Assembly (NCBI RefSeq): GCF_000196455.1
Contig: NC_014614.1
Location: 1,906,001 to 1,970,000, forward strand
Length of the DNA stretch: 64,000 nt
Reading direction: 5' to 3'
Origin: Acetoanaerobium sticklandii
Lineage (GTDB): Bacteria; Bacillota; Clostridia; Peptostreptococcales; Filifactoraceae
Part shown: positions 36,331 through 44,411 of the stretch, piece by piece
Layout of the letters: every line of letters starts with the position of its first letter
Numbering within the stretch: position 1 is the stretch's first letter
Translations under genes and position numbers: made by a program
The notes under the pieces: generated by a model
The model's input: the letters and a program-made list of their open reading frames with translations, nothing else
The model's database searches: none
What the model was told of the DNA's origin: nothing

Positions 36331-36391
36331 AAAAAAGGACTGTAAAAAATAGTACAGATACGTACTAAATTTTTCACAGTCCCTTTTTTAA
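36331..36391. terminator. bidirectional terminator between serA and cinA
   Basis: AAAAAAGGACTGT and ACAGTCCCTTTTTT arms, with an inner GTAC/GTAC stem and A/T-rich pairing, give a hairpin of about 60 bases between the convergent genes. Confidence 0.85.
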
Positions 36392-36392
36392 T

Positions 36393-37637
36393 TTATTTTG
36401 AAGCTCTAATTTGTAACTCTCTTCTTAGCATATCTAGCGCCTGAGAAACTGCTCTTCTTCTCACATTATCTCTAGAGCCCCAAGAGTCCATCTTCATTAC
36501 CTTAACTTCTCCAAGTAAGTAGAGACCTATATAAACAAGCCCTACAGGTTTTTCATCTGTTCCTCCATCTGGACCTGCTATTCCAGTAATAGATAAAGCA
36601 ACATCACTCTTTGCTCTATTTGCAGCACCTTTTGCCATTTGCTTTGCAACTTCTTCGCTTACAGCTCCATAGTTGGATAAAATTTTAGAATCAACACCCA
36701 AGGTATTTATTTTCGATTCATTTGAGTAAGTTATAAAACCTTCTTTAAATACTTTGGATATTCCAGGATAATTTATAAGTCTTCCAGCAAGCAGTCCTCC
36801 ACTACAAGACTCAGCTACTGATATAGATAGATTTTGCTCTATTAATAAAGATGCTACAACTGCTTCCAAAGTCGTATCTCCAATAGCGTATACATCCATA
36901 CCCAGTCTATCGCATATTTTCTTTACTACAGGCTCTAGCAATAATCTCGTTTCCTGCTCAGTGCTAGCACTAGCTGTAACTCTAAGTGTAAGTCCGTGCT
37001 CTTTTGCATATGGAGCCACAGTTGGATTTTCCTGAGCTTCTATGATATCCATAATTTTTTCTTCCATATGCCCTTCGCCTATACCTGAAATATTAATGAT
37101 ATCCGAAATAAATACTTTGCCAGTTCTTTTTTCTAGATATGGAATAATATATTTTTCCATCAAAGGTATTACTTCTCTTGGTGGACCAGGTAGTATGACT
37201 AGAACCTTTTCATCAAATTCTATAATACAAGCTGGAGCTGTTCCATTTTCATTTGGAATTATCTTAGCTCCTTCTGGAAAATAAGCCTGTCTTTTGTTAC
37301 CTTCATTTAAAGGAAGACCTCTTGAGCCAAAAAAATCCTCAAGATGCTTTATTGACTCTTCATCAAGTATCATATCTCTTTTTAAAAAATGAGCTGCTGC
37401 TTCCTTTGTAAGGTCATCTCTTGTAGGTCCAAGCCCTCCTGTAGTTATAACTAAATCAGCTCTTTCAAAAGCTGTCTCAAGCTCTTTGGATACTCTGTTT
37501 AGATTGTCCCCTACAACAGATTGATGATAGACATCTATCCCTAAATTATATAGTTCTCTTGCAATATCCCTAGAATTGCTATTTAAAATTTCTCCCATTA
37601 AAAGCTCTGTCCCTACAGCAATTATCTCTGCTTTCAT
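36393..37637 (-). CDS. cinA: CinA-family nicotinamide mononucleotide deamidase-like protein
   Basis: Two-domain CinA: an N-terminal MoCF-like/ADP-ribose pyrophosphatase domain (AVGTELLMGEILNSN, TTGGLGPTRDDLT) and a C-terminal NMN-deamidase-type domain (VAESCSGGLLAGRL, ALSITGIAGPDGGT). The length of 414 is normal. AGGAGG-type site precedes the ATG. Confidence 0.94.
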   Translation of the reverse strand: MKAEIIAVGTELLMGEILNSNSRDIARELYNLGIDVYHQSVVGDNLNRVSKELETAFERADLVITTGGLGPTRDDLTKEAAAHFLKRDMILDEESIKHLEDFFGSRGLPLNEGNKRQAYFPEGAKIIPNENGTAPACIIEFDEKVLVILPGPPREVIPLMEKYIIPYLEKRTGKVFISDIINISGIGEGHMEEKIMDIIEAQENPTVAPYAKEHGLTLRVTASASTEQETRLLLEPVVKKICDRLGMDVYAIGDTTLEAVVASLLIEQNLSISVAESCSGGLLAGRLINYPGISKVFKEGFITYSNESKINTLGVDSKILSNYGAVSEEVAKQMAKGAANRAKSDVALSITGIAGPDGGTDEKPVGLVYIGLYLLGEVKVMKMDSWGSRDNVRRRAVSQALDMLRRELQIRASK

Positions 37638-37745
37638 AAGTTATATCCTCCTGAGTATCTATATTAAAAAGAACATAATACTAAAATATCATTTTAAGAA
37701 TACATCAACGAATTAAACTTATCAAGACAGAAGAATAATTACTCT

Positions 37746-38822
37746 CTATAAATAACTGTTTGCTTCCTCGCAAAGCTCATTTATCAAATCCTTGACTGTA
37801 GTTATTTTATCTATTTTATAAGCATTCGTCCCCGCAAAAACAAGTCCATTTTCCATATCACCTGTTACTGATTGGATAAGAGCTTGAGAAATGCAGTATG
37901 GCGTAGTAGCTGGGTTACAAGGGATAAGGCAATCATAGCAACGCTTTACAGGAATATTGCCTTTATCTAGCTTTTTAGTAAACTCATTATCTACAGCTCT
38001 TCCTGGCATACCTACGGGGCTTTGTACCAATCTTATATCCTCTTTTTTTGCATCTACATATGAATTTTTAAAATTTATATGAGCATCACATTCTTCAGTT
38101 GCAACAAATCTAGTTGCCATTTGAACACCGCTCGCTCCTAGTTTAATAAACTTTGCAATATCCTCTCCTGAGTATATCCCACCAGCAGCAATTATTGGAA
38201 CCTGCTTTTTATACTTTTCTTCAAATGGTTTCATCGCTTCTATTACTTCAGTCACTAGCTCTTCAAGCGGTTTAAATTCATTTTTTGCTAGTTCTTCCTT
38301 AGAAAAGCCTAAATGGCCTCCAGCTTCTGGTCCTTCTACTATAACCATATCAGGTATTCTTTTATATTTTTTGTCCCATACCTTGGATATAAGAGCTGCT
38401 GCTTTTCCTGATGATACTATTGGTACAATTTTTGTCTGTGAGCCTTCTACTAAAGTTGGTAAATCTAATGGAAGTCCAGCTCCTGAGATTATTAAATCTA
38501 TTTTCATTTCTACTGCAGCCGCAACCATTTCTTTATAGTTTTTCATTGCTGTTAATAGATTTACTCCTAGTATTCCATCACCACAAAGCTCTTTAGCTCT
38601 TTTTATATGCTTCTTTAGTGCTCTTACATTTGCTTCGTTGTTATTTGATAAAAAATCCGGCTCGTCATAGCCTATCTGAACTCCTGAAATAACTCCTATA
38701 GCACCTTCACGTGCTACTGCTGATGCAAGTGAAGATAGTGACACTCCTACACCCATTGCTCCTTGTATTATAGGAAGCTTTGCTATGCGGTCACCTAATT
38801 TTATTGGTTTTAAACTATTAAT
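37746..38822 (-). CDS. FabK/nitronate monooxygenase-family flavoprotein, apparent ATT start
   Basis: FMN TIM-barrel protein of the 2-nitropropane dioxygenase/FabK family. The first ATG (38756) lies inside the conserved FMN strand. Reading upstream in frame gives NSLKPIKLGDRIAKLPIIQGA before MGVGVS, restoring the family N-terminus. The only codon with a proper site (AAAGGAG, 8 bases) is ATT at 38822. Downstream motifs: GAGLP, EGPEAGGHLG, AAGGIYSGEDIAK, GVQMATRFVAT. A Cys-rich insert, RCYDCLIPCNPATTPYC, is typical of the clostridial long form. Two FabT-like palindromes upstream hint at lipid control. Confidence 0.85.
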   Translation of the reverse strand: MNSLKPIKLGDRIAKLPIIQGAMGVGVSLSSLASAVAREGAIGVISGVQIGYDEPDFLSNNNEANVRALKKHIKRAKELCGDGILGVNLLTAMKNYKEMVAAAVEMKIDLIISGAGLPLDLPTLVEGSQTKIVPIVSSGKAAALISKVWDKKYKRIPDMVIVEGPEAGGHLGFSKEELAKNEFKPLEELVTEVIEAMKPFEEKYKKQVPIIAAGGIYSGEDIAKFIKLGASGVQMATRFVATEECDAHINFKNSYVDAKKEDIRLVQSPVGMPGRAVDNEFTKKLDKGNIPVKRCYDCLIPCNPATTPYCISQALIQSVTGDMENGLVFAGTNAYKIDKITTVKDLINELCEEANSYL

Positions 38823-38845
38823 GGTAATCTCTCCTTTTAAAATAT

Positions 38846-38858
38846 TTTGATAATCAAA
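38846..38858. promoter_or_regulatory. FabT-like operator 1
   Basis: TTTGATAATCAAA is a near-perfect palindrome around a central base, followed by GTAT. It matches the MarR-family FabT box as I know it (TTTGATTATCAAA). It lies about 25 bases upstream of the ATT start of the FabK-like gene. Confidence 0.6.
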
Positions 38859-38887
38859 GTATACATATTTATTTTAAACCATTTTAG

Positions 38888-38900
38888 TTTGATAATCAAA
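38888..38900. promoter_or_regulatory. FabT-like operator 2
   Basis: Second exact copy of TTTGATAATCAAAGTAT, 42 bases from the first (four helical turns) and in the same orientation. This suits cooperative repressor binding at the promoter. Confidence 0.6.
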
Positions 38901-39011
38901 GTATTTTTTTATTTTTGCAATTTAACCATTAATGTTTAAGCAAAAAGCATATTTATAATTAATTTTCTGGTATAATTTTAATTAATACTGTTAAATGAAA
39001 GGATGGTTTAA

Positions 39012-39353
39012 ATGAACGAAAACAATAACTTGTCTTCTAAAAAATGTGAAGCTTGCAGTACTGGCACTATCCCACTTCACGGAAATGAATTATTTGAATT
39101 AATGAAGGCTATCCATCCTGACTGGAGTCTTGATGATAATACAAAGATTATGAGAACATTTAGATTTAAAGATTTTATGTCTGCCCTGAATTTCGTAAAT
39201 AAAGTTGGAGAAGTTGCTGAAGTAGAAGGTCATCACCCTGATATAGAGCTAAGCTGGGGAAAAGTAAAGGTAATCCTATTAACTCACAAAATTCACGGCC
39301 TTAGTATCAACGACTTTATTATGGCCGCTAAAATCGATGATTTAGCTATTTAG
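39012..39353 (+). CDS. pterin-4a-carbinolamine dehydratase family protein
   Basis: PCD/DCoH fold. An N-terminal extension with CEACSTGTIPL is followed by the core WSLDDNTKIMRTFRFKDFMSALNFVNKVGEVAEVEGHHPDIELSWGKVKVILLTH (key residues HHPDI and the later H) as in active dehydratases. 113 residues. No aromatic amino acid hydroxylase is nearby, so a role in molybdopterin-related or other pterin recycling is possible. TGGTATAAT precedes it as an extended -10. Confidence 0.88.
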   Translation: MNENNNLSSKKCEACSTGTIPLHGNELFELMKAIHPDWSLDDNTKIMRTFRFKDFMSALNFVNKVGEVAEVEGHHPDIELSWGKVKVILLTHKIHGLSINDFIMAAKIDDLAI

Positions 39354-39390
39354 TCTTTCCTGAATTTTTGTAATATTTCGTAATACACAC

Positions 39391-39426
39391 ATAAAACTTA
39401 GTCTCTCGAGGGACTAAGTTTTTATA
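39391..39426 (+). terminator. terminator after the pterin dehydratase gene
   Basis: AAAACTTAGTC and GACTAAGTTTTT form an 11-bp stem with a short CTCGAG loop, followed by T-rich sequence. The next gene starts 20 bases on, so read-through may also feed it. Confidence 0.75.
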
Positions 39427-39445
39427 ATTAATAATGGAGGCAAAA

Positions 39446-40501
39446 ATGAAAAGTATTTCGAACATTTTAGGATTTAATAAAGAAGCAATGCTTCTTGATT
39501 CTAAACTTTATATTGTAAAATCTATGGTCGCAATTGCCACTGGGTATATCATAGGTTCAAAAATGCCTATAGCAAATCTGGATATGATATCCGTTCTTTT
39601 AGGAGTTATGTACAATCTCGAGCCTGTTAATGTTTCCGGGATAAAAGGGGGAATTAATCAGCTTTTAGCTTCAACTTTAGGAGCAGCTTGCACTGGAATA
39701 TTGATTTTGCTATTTGGTATCAATGTATACACTATAGCTCTAGGAATGGCACTTACCTTATATTCATCTCTAAAAATCAACTGGAGGATGGTTTCTCCAG
39801 TAGCTATATTTACCTGTATTTATATGACTCAGTTTGTACAGCTAAATGCGGCATCAGAGCCTAGCATCTGGCTCACCTTTAGATTGAGAATTGCAGCTCT
39901 AAGCTTAGGTGTAGCAATAGCTATATTTTATAATTATTTATTTTCATTTTTTTATTACAAAAAAATCGGTCACAAGCGATTGGAATTTGTTAAGCTCCAA
40001 ACCTTAAAAGGCCTTACTCATATAAAAAATCAACTTTTAGGCACAGATATTCCTAATGAAAATTCAAATATCTTGTATCAAAGCATTTTTAATGATGTGG
40101 AATTAGTTGATTCAAACATCAAGACTATGCTCAGCGAATCAGCACTTCCTTACAAAGCTGTCCAAAAAGATGAGCTCGTTACTATTTCAACAATAATTGA
40201 TGACTTAAAAAAGATAAATCATTTATCTTATGATATTTATTTTGCATATAAAGAGGATTCTTCCCTCCACATTCACAGCCAAAAAATATTAAGCTCTATA
40301 GATAACGTAATAGCAAGCCTTAATAACATTGATTTTAATAATTTGAATTTAGAAAACAAAAACTTCCAGAATAACCATATAGATTATTCTGGAAGCGAAA
40401 GTAATCGTTTAGTTTGGAATCTTAAAACTATAGAAAAATCAGTAGAAAATATTTACTCATCTGCTAAAATATTATCTCTAAAAAACATTATTGTCCCATA
40501 A
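39446..40501 (+). CDS. FUSC/aromatic acid exporter-family membrane protein
   Basis: DUF939/FUSC-like protein. The first ~170 residues hold five to six membrane segments (TGYIIGSKMPIANLDMISVLLGV; GIKGGINQLLASTLGAACTGI, key glycine-rich helices). A soluble helical C-terminal half follows. The start at 39446 is preferred because GGAGG lies just before it; an ATG at 39434 contains that site. It may export aromatic or hydrophobic compounds. Its 3' end overlaps the convergent small gene by 49 bases. Confidence 0.75.
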   Translation: MKSISNILGFNKEAMLLDSKLYIVKSMVAIATGYIIGSKMPIANLDMISVLLGVMYNLEPVNVSGIKGGINQLLASTLGAACTGILILLFGINVYTIALGMALTLYSSLKINWRMVSPVAIFTCIYMTQFVQLNAASEPSIWLTFRLRIAALSLGVAIAIFYNYLFSFFYYKKIGHKRLEFVKLQTLKGLTHIKNQLLGTDIPNENSNILYQSIFNDVELVDSNIKTMLSESALPYKAVQKDELVTISTIIDDLKKINHLSYDIYFAYKEDSSLHIHSQKILSSIDNVIASLNNIDFNNLNLENKNFQNNHIDYSGSESNRLVWNLKTIEKSVENIYSSAKILSLKNIIVP

Positions 40502-40758
40502 GCAGCCATTACAGCCATGTATTGATCTGACAATGATGATTCTATCCCTTCTATATTGGCATTGTCCCTATATAGTTGTTCATTTCGTTCCACCTCGGAA
40601 TCGAAGAACTCATCAAACTCCTCGATTGATTTCATGGCTGAAATTTTGTCTGCATACCTATCATATTCTTCTCCTAGATGCTGCAGAAAAAATTTATCCA
40701 GTGCAGGATACCTTGACTTATAAAGTGATAATACTTGATCTTTTGCCTTAATTTTCAT
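40453..40758 (-). CDS. hypothetical small helical protein
   Basis: Not recognised. A 101-residue acidic, alpha-helical protein without signal or membrane segments, starting MKIKAKDQVLSLYKSRYPALDKFFLQ with a GAGGAATTC site. It follows the next upstream gene by 16 bases, so they are probably one transcript. Its last 49 bases overlap the FUSC gene on the other strand. Confidence 0.6.
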   Translation of the reverse strand: MKIKAKDQVLSLYKSRYPALDKFFLQHLGEEYDRYADKISAMKSIEEFDEFFDSEVERNEQLYRDNANIEGIESSLSDQYMAVMAAYGTIMFFRDNILADE

Positions 40759-40774
40759 ATGAATTCCTCCAGTC

Positions 40775-41035
40775 TTATTCTCCTAATTGTGACTCTAAAT
40801 TTGCTATTTCTGCTTTTAGTATATCAATTTCATTTATATAAGCCTGAACCTGGTCGTCAACTGTTTTATTTTCTTTTAATGCTGTATAAACAAGCTCTCC
40901 AAGTAGTTTATACTTTTCGTCAACATTGGATTTAACCTTTGCAATATCCATTTTTGTTTTTGTAGTGTTTGCAACTTCCGATGTTTTTTCCCCAACTTTG
41001 TTAAGCGTCTGAGCCATTTTATCCATAAAACTCAT
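40775..41035 (-). CDS. hypothetical small coiled-coil protein
   Basis: An 86-residue protein of a type common in clostridia next to membrane or stress genes: amphipathic N-terminus MSFMDKMAQTLNKVGEKTSEVANTTK, then a coiled coil ending in EIDILKAEIANLESQLGE. No cysteines or membrane segment. Function unknown. AGGGAGG precedes the ATG. Confidence 0.65.
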   Translation of the reverse strand: MSFMDKMAQTLNKVGEKTSEVANTTKTKMDIAKVKSNVDEKYKLLGELVYTALKENKTVDDQVQAYINEIDILKAEIANLESQLGE

Positions 41036-41090
41036 AAAATTCCCTCCCTATATTATTTTGTATAATAATACCCAAAAATTGGTTAAACTA

Positions 41091-41705
41091 TCAGGTTGTA
41101 CTAATACTACAAAGTAAAATTTCTGCTACTTCTTCACAGTTAATTTCAATATCTAGGCTTGCATTTGGTTTATTTGCATTTACAAGTAACAAATCCATTT
41201 TTGATAAAATTATATCTTTATCTTCTAGCTTAATATTTAAATCATGAAATGGAGATATTAATATTTCAAATCTATTTTCAAATGCAACTTCTAGGGTATC
41301 CTTAAATAAAGTGATGGTAGACACTTTGTCAATTTTTGCTGATTCAAGATTCCCTGAAGCTTTTTCACTTAACATAAGATTAAAATCCTTAGCTTTTCCA
41401 TAGCTTGTAGTAGGAATCCCCCCAGAAAAATTATAAACCTCAAATGGCTGCAAATCTATAAAATCTTTATTATTATGTGTAAGCCTTAGAAGGTTATCTA
41501 ATGGAGTTATATACCTATTAATCCCCTTAAGCTCTGTGAATTCGGATTTATCTAAATCCACAGTAGCTGAGCTAATTCTAAATGCAAAATTTCTCACAGC
41601 ATAGCTAGAATGCTCGGGAAAAATCAACATTTGCGTAGTAGTTCCTCCTGACCAATAGGATGTCTGATATTCTTCTTTATGAATTATTTTTAGGTTGTAG
41701 TTCAT
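41091..41705 (-). CDS. HutD/Ves family protein
   Basis: Cupin-like HutD/Ves family, 204 residues, with the characteristic YWSGGTTTQMLIFPEHSSYAVRNFAFRISSATV opening (key residues WSGGTTTQ, RISSA) and FSGGIPTTSYGKAKDFNLM. Family members are linked to histidine utilisation or cold response, with no proven reaction. It abuts the barstar gene (the stop and start overlap), though no hut genes are present. Confidence 0.85.
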   Translation of the reverse strand: MNYNLKIIHKEEYQTSYWSGGTTTQMLIFPEHSSYAVRNFAFRISSATVDLDKSEFTELKGINRYITPLDNLLRLTHNNKDFIDLQPFEVYNFSGGIPTTSYGKAKDFNLMLSEKASGNLESAKIDKVSTITLFKDTLEVAFENRFEILISPFHDLNIKLEDKDIILSKMDLLLVNANKPNASLDIEINCEEVAEILLCSISTT

Positions 41706-42001
41706 TATTGCTTCTCCTCACGAGTGTTATGAATTTCAAATATAACATTCTTATTTTCTTTTGATGCATCTTCAAACAAATCTATAAGAGCATATCCATA
41801 GTCTTCTAAATTAGCTATCAGGCTTTCCTTATTAAGGAGCCTAATTTCAATCTTTGAACTGTAGCTCATAAGAACATCCCAAAGAGCATCTAAATTATTT
41901 CCGTAGTATTCGTTGTTATCCAATTGATGCTTTATATAAAGATGTACATAGTCCTTATTTTTCATATCCTTCCCATCTAAAACTACTTTTATCATAATCA
42001 C
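41705..42001 (-). CDS. barstar-family ribonuclease inhibitor
   Basis: Barstar-like cytoplasmic inhibitor, 98 residues: VVLDGKDMKNKDYVHLYIKHQL, then YYGNNLDALWDVLM (the barnase-binding helix with N, L, D, A, W, D) and EIRLLNKES. It overlaps the upstream barnase gene by 4 bases, so toxin and inhibitor are translationally coupled. Confidence 0.92.
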   Translation of the reverse strand: MIMIKVVLDGKDMKNKDYVHLYIKHQLDNNEYYGNNLDALWDVLMSYSSKIEIRLLNKESLIANLEDYGYALIDLFEDASKENKNVIFEIHNTREEKQ

Positions 42002-42549
42002 TCCTCTTTGTAAAGCAATTCAAAGCTATCATAATGATCCTTTGTGTAATATATTAATCCATCATTTGAATATACTAATCTTTCTGGCCCTCTAAATCCT
42101 CCTTCATAATTTATATCACATTCGAAGTACTCCCTGCCTGATTTTTTAGGTAGCTTGCCTTCTCTATTTCCAAATCTATCTCCTCCAATGCTCATTTTAT
42201 CTGTCACTTCCCATAGATTTCCTTCACTAGCTTCCCATCCCATACTCCCTGCATCTTTTTTAGTTATATAATTTCTTGGCAGCTTATTGTAAGTATGAAT
42301 AAATAATGCAACCTCAGCTTTACTTGTGTAATACCCTTTTTCATCTATCTCGGCATTAGATAAATTTGAAGTTCCTGATGCTTTATTTAGGTGATTTTCT
42401 AAATCTTTTAAGCTTTCTTCACTTTCGTTTATTTGCGTGATATCTGAATCATTATATTCTTCTGTTTGCAATGGGCTACAAGCTACAAAGGAAAAAATGT
42501 ATACAATCATCATAACTATGGAAAATACTTTTTTTATATTAAAATTCAC
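41998..42549 (-). CDS. lipoprotein barnase-type ribonuclease
   Basis: Extracytoplasmic guanyl-specific ribonuclease of the barnase/RNase Sa-Bi family. A signal peptide with lipobox FVACSP (Cys about residue 24) precedes a linker. The RNase domain has YNKLPRNYITKKDAGSMGW, the SIGGDRFGNREGKLP loop with the catalytic Glu/Arg region (key residues GGDRFGNREG) and a C-terminal RLVYSNDGLIYYTKDHYDSF with the catalytic histidine. The GTG start at 42549 follows GGAGG and gives a clean lipoprotein signal. Confidence 0.9.
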   Translation of the reverse strand: MNFNIKKVFSIVMMIVYIFSFVACSPLQTEEYNDSDITQINESEESLKDLENHLNKASGTSNLSNAEIDEKGYYTSKAEVALFIHTYNKLPRNYITKKDAGSMGWEASEGNLWEVTDKMSIGGDRFGNREGKLPKKSGREYFECDINYEGGFRGPERLVYSNDGLIYYTKDHYDSFELLYKEE

Positions 42550-42729
42550 ATCTAAACCTCCTAAAATTAGCAATTTCTATAGCAATATTATATAATACTT
42601 CTAGTAATTATTTGCAATTTTTCTATAATATTTCAAAAACAAGGAAAATGTTTTCATAAATATGAAAAAAAACGTTATAATGTATTTAGTGTGTTAAACT
42701 TTTAGATTTATACCACAGGAGGAGACAAT

Positions 42730-43647
42730 ATGCAAAAGATACTTCAAGAGGCTATTGACAATAACAGACATTGGACTGCCCATGGCGCTGTCGCTTCATA
42801 CATACCTGAGCTTGCTAAAGAGAATCCAGATGCTTTAGGTGTCTGTATTTACAATATTGATAATACAACGCTATGTGCTGGAGATTCTCATACTAAATTC
42901 ACTATCCAAAGTGTTTCTAAAGTAGTGACCTTAATTTGTGCTCTCATGGATAAAGGAAAAGAAACTGTTTTTTCTAGTGTTGGAATGGAGCCTTCAGCAG
43001 ACCCGTTTAACTCTATGGTAAAATTAGAAACTAGAGAATCTCATAAACCACTTAATCCTTTTATAAATGCTGGTGCTATAGTATGTACCTCGATGGTCCA
43101 GGGGGACAACGGCATTGAGAAATTTAATAGAATCCACAACATGATTAAAATTATGGCAGACAACCCAGCTATAGATATAAATCAATCCGTCTATCGGTCA
43201 GAAAAGCTAACAGGAAATACCAATAGAGCCATCGCCTATTACTTAAAAGGCGCTGGGCTGATTGAAAAAGATGTCGAGGATGTCCTGGATACATATTTTA
43301 AGCTTTGTTCTATTGAAATAACTGCCCTAGACGTTGCAAAAATGGCTAGTGTGATAGCAAATAATGGCATAACTCCGTGGTCAAATGAAAGATTAATGAG
43401 CATAGAAATATGCAGAATAGTAAAAGCCATAATGACTACCTGTGGACTTTACGATTCTTCAGGACAATTTTCTGTTGATGTTGGACTTCCTTCAAAAAGT
43501 GGTGTAGGTGGATGCATAATGGCCGTGGCCCCTCAAAACATGGGCATAGCTGTTATAGGTCCAGCCCTAGATTCTCATGGAAACAGCATGGCAGGAAAAA
43601 AAGTTTTAGAATATCTTGCCAATGAACTAAATCTAAGTATTTTTTAA
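42730..43647 (+). CDS. glsA: glutaminase
   Basis: Serine-dependent beta-lactamase-like glutaminase converting glutamine to glutamate and ammonia. The SxxK motif is in FTIQSVSKVV (about residue 61). NPFINAGAI, the tyrosine region VYRSEKLTGNTNRAIAYYLK (key residues NRA) and PSKSGVGGCI also mark the family. 305 residues. AGGAGG precedes the ATG. Confidence 0.95.
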   Translation: MQKILQEAIDNNRHWTAHGAVASYIPELAKENPDALGVCIYNIDNTTLCAGDSHTKFTIQSVSKVVTLICALMDKGKETVFSSVGMEPSADPFNSMVKLETRESHKPLNPFINAGAIVCTSMVQGDNGIEKFNRIHNMIKIMADNPAIDINQSVYRSEKLTGNTNRAIAYYLKGAGLIEKDVEDVLDTYFKLCSIEITALDVAKMASVIANNGITPWSNERLMSIEICRIVKAIMTTCGLYDSSGQFSVDVGLPSKSGVGGCIMAVAPQNMGIAVIGPALDSHGNSMAGKKVLEYLANELNLSIF

Positions 43648-43653
43648 AAAAAT

Positions 43654-43704
43654 AAAACAGATATTTAACTCCGTATATATAACTGGAGCTAGATATCTGT
43701 TTTT
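43654..43704. terminator. bidirectional terminator between glsA and the pseudouridine synthase
   Basis: AAAACAGATAT (43654-43664) pairs with ATATCTGTTTT (43692-43702), with an inner CTCC/GGAG stem and a T-run on either side. It overlaps the last codons of the pseudouridine synthase gene. Confidence 0.8.
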
Positions 43705-44399
43705 GTCTTTAAGCTAGACACTTCTGCTTGATTTAAAAATCTCCACTTCCCATATGATAATCCATCTAGAGTAATATTTAATATTCTCACACGCTTTAGT
43801 TTTCTAACCTTATAGCCAAAATGCTGACACATACGCCTTATTTGTCTATTTAAGCCCTGTGATAAAACTATTTTAAAACTTTTTTCACTTATCTTATGAA
43901 TTTTACATGGTTTAGTAGTTGTATAAGTGTTTTTTACAGGATTATATATTCTTACTCCTTGGCTCATTTGTTTTAAAGTCTTGCTATCTAAAGGCTTATC
44001 TACTGTTACTATATATTCTTTTTCATGATGATTTTCTTCTCTTAAAATACGATTAACTATATCTCCATCATTAGTTAAAAGAATAAGTCCCTCAGAATCC
44101 TTATCAAGTCTTCCTATTGGAAAAATTCTCTCTTTATAATTCACATAGTCGACAATGTTACCTTCAATATGTTCTTCTGTAGTGCAGGTAATACCTACTG
44201 GTTTATATAGTGCAATATAAACCTTATCTTCTTTAGGTTTAATTATAGTCCCATCCACTTCAACGATATCACCTTCACTGACCTGATATCCTAAATCTGC
44301 GATTTTCGAATTTACTTTTACTTTATTATTTTTAATTAGTTCATCTGCTTTTCTTCTAGAGCAAAGTCCTGAAGAGCTTATATAATTATTTAATCGCAT
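43689..44399 (-). CDS. RsuA/RluF-type pseudouridine synthase
   Basis: N-terminal S4 RNA-binding domain (MRLNNYISSSGLCSRRKADELI) and the RsuA/RluB/E/F catalytic domain with the active aspartate in GRLDKDSEGLILLTNDG (about residue 98). QGLNRQIRRMCQHFGY near the end is typical of RluF/RluB. The exact rRNA position cannot be told. Confidence 0.92.
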   Translation of the reverse strand: MRLNNYISSSGLCSRRKADELIKNNKVKVNSKIADLGYQVSEGDIVEVDGTIIKPKEDKVYIALYKPVGITCTTEEHIEGNIVDYVNYKERIFPIGRLDKDSEGLILLTNDGDIVNRILREENHHEKEYIVTVDKPLDSKTLKQMSQGVRIYNPVKNTYTTTKPCKIHKISEKSFKIVLSQGLNRQIRRMCQHFGYKVRKLKRVRILNITLDGLSYGKWRFLNQAEVSSLKTKTDI

Positions 44400-44411
44400 A
44401 CTTACCCTTTC

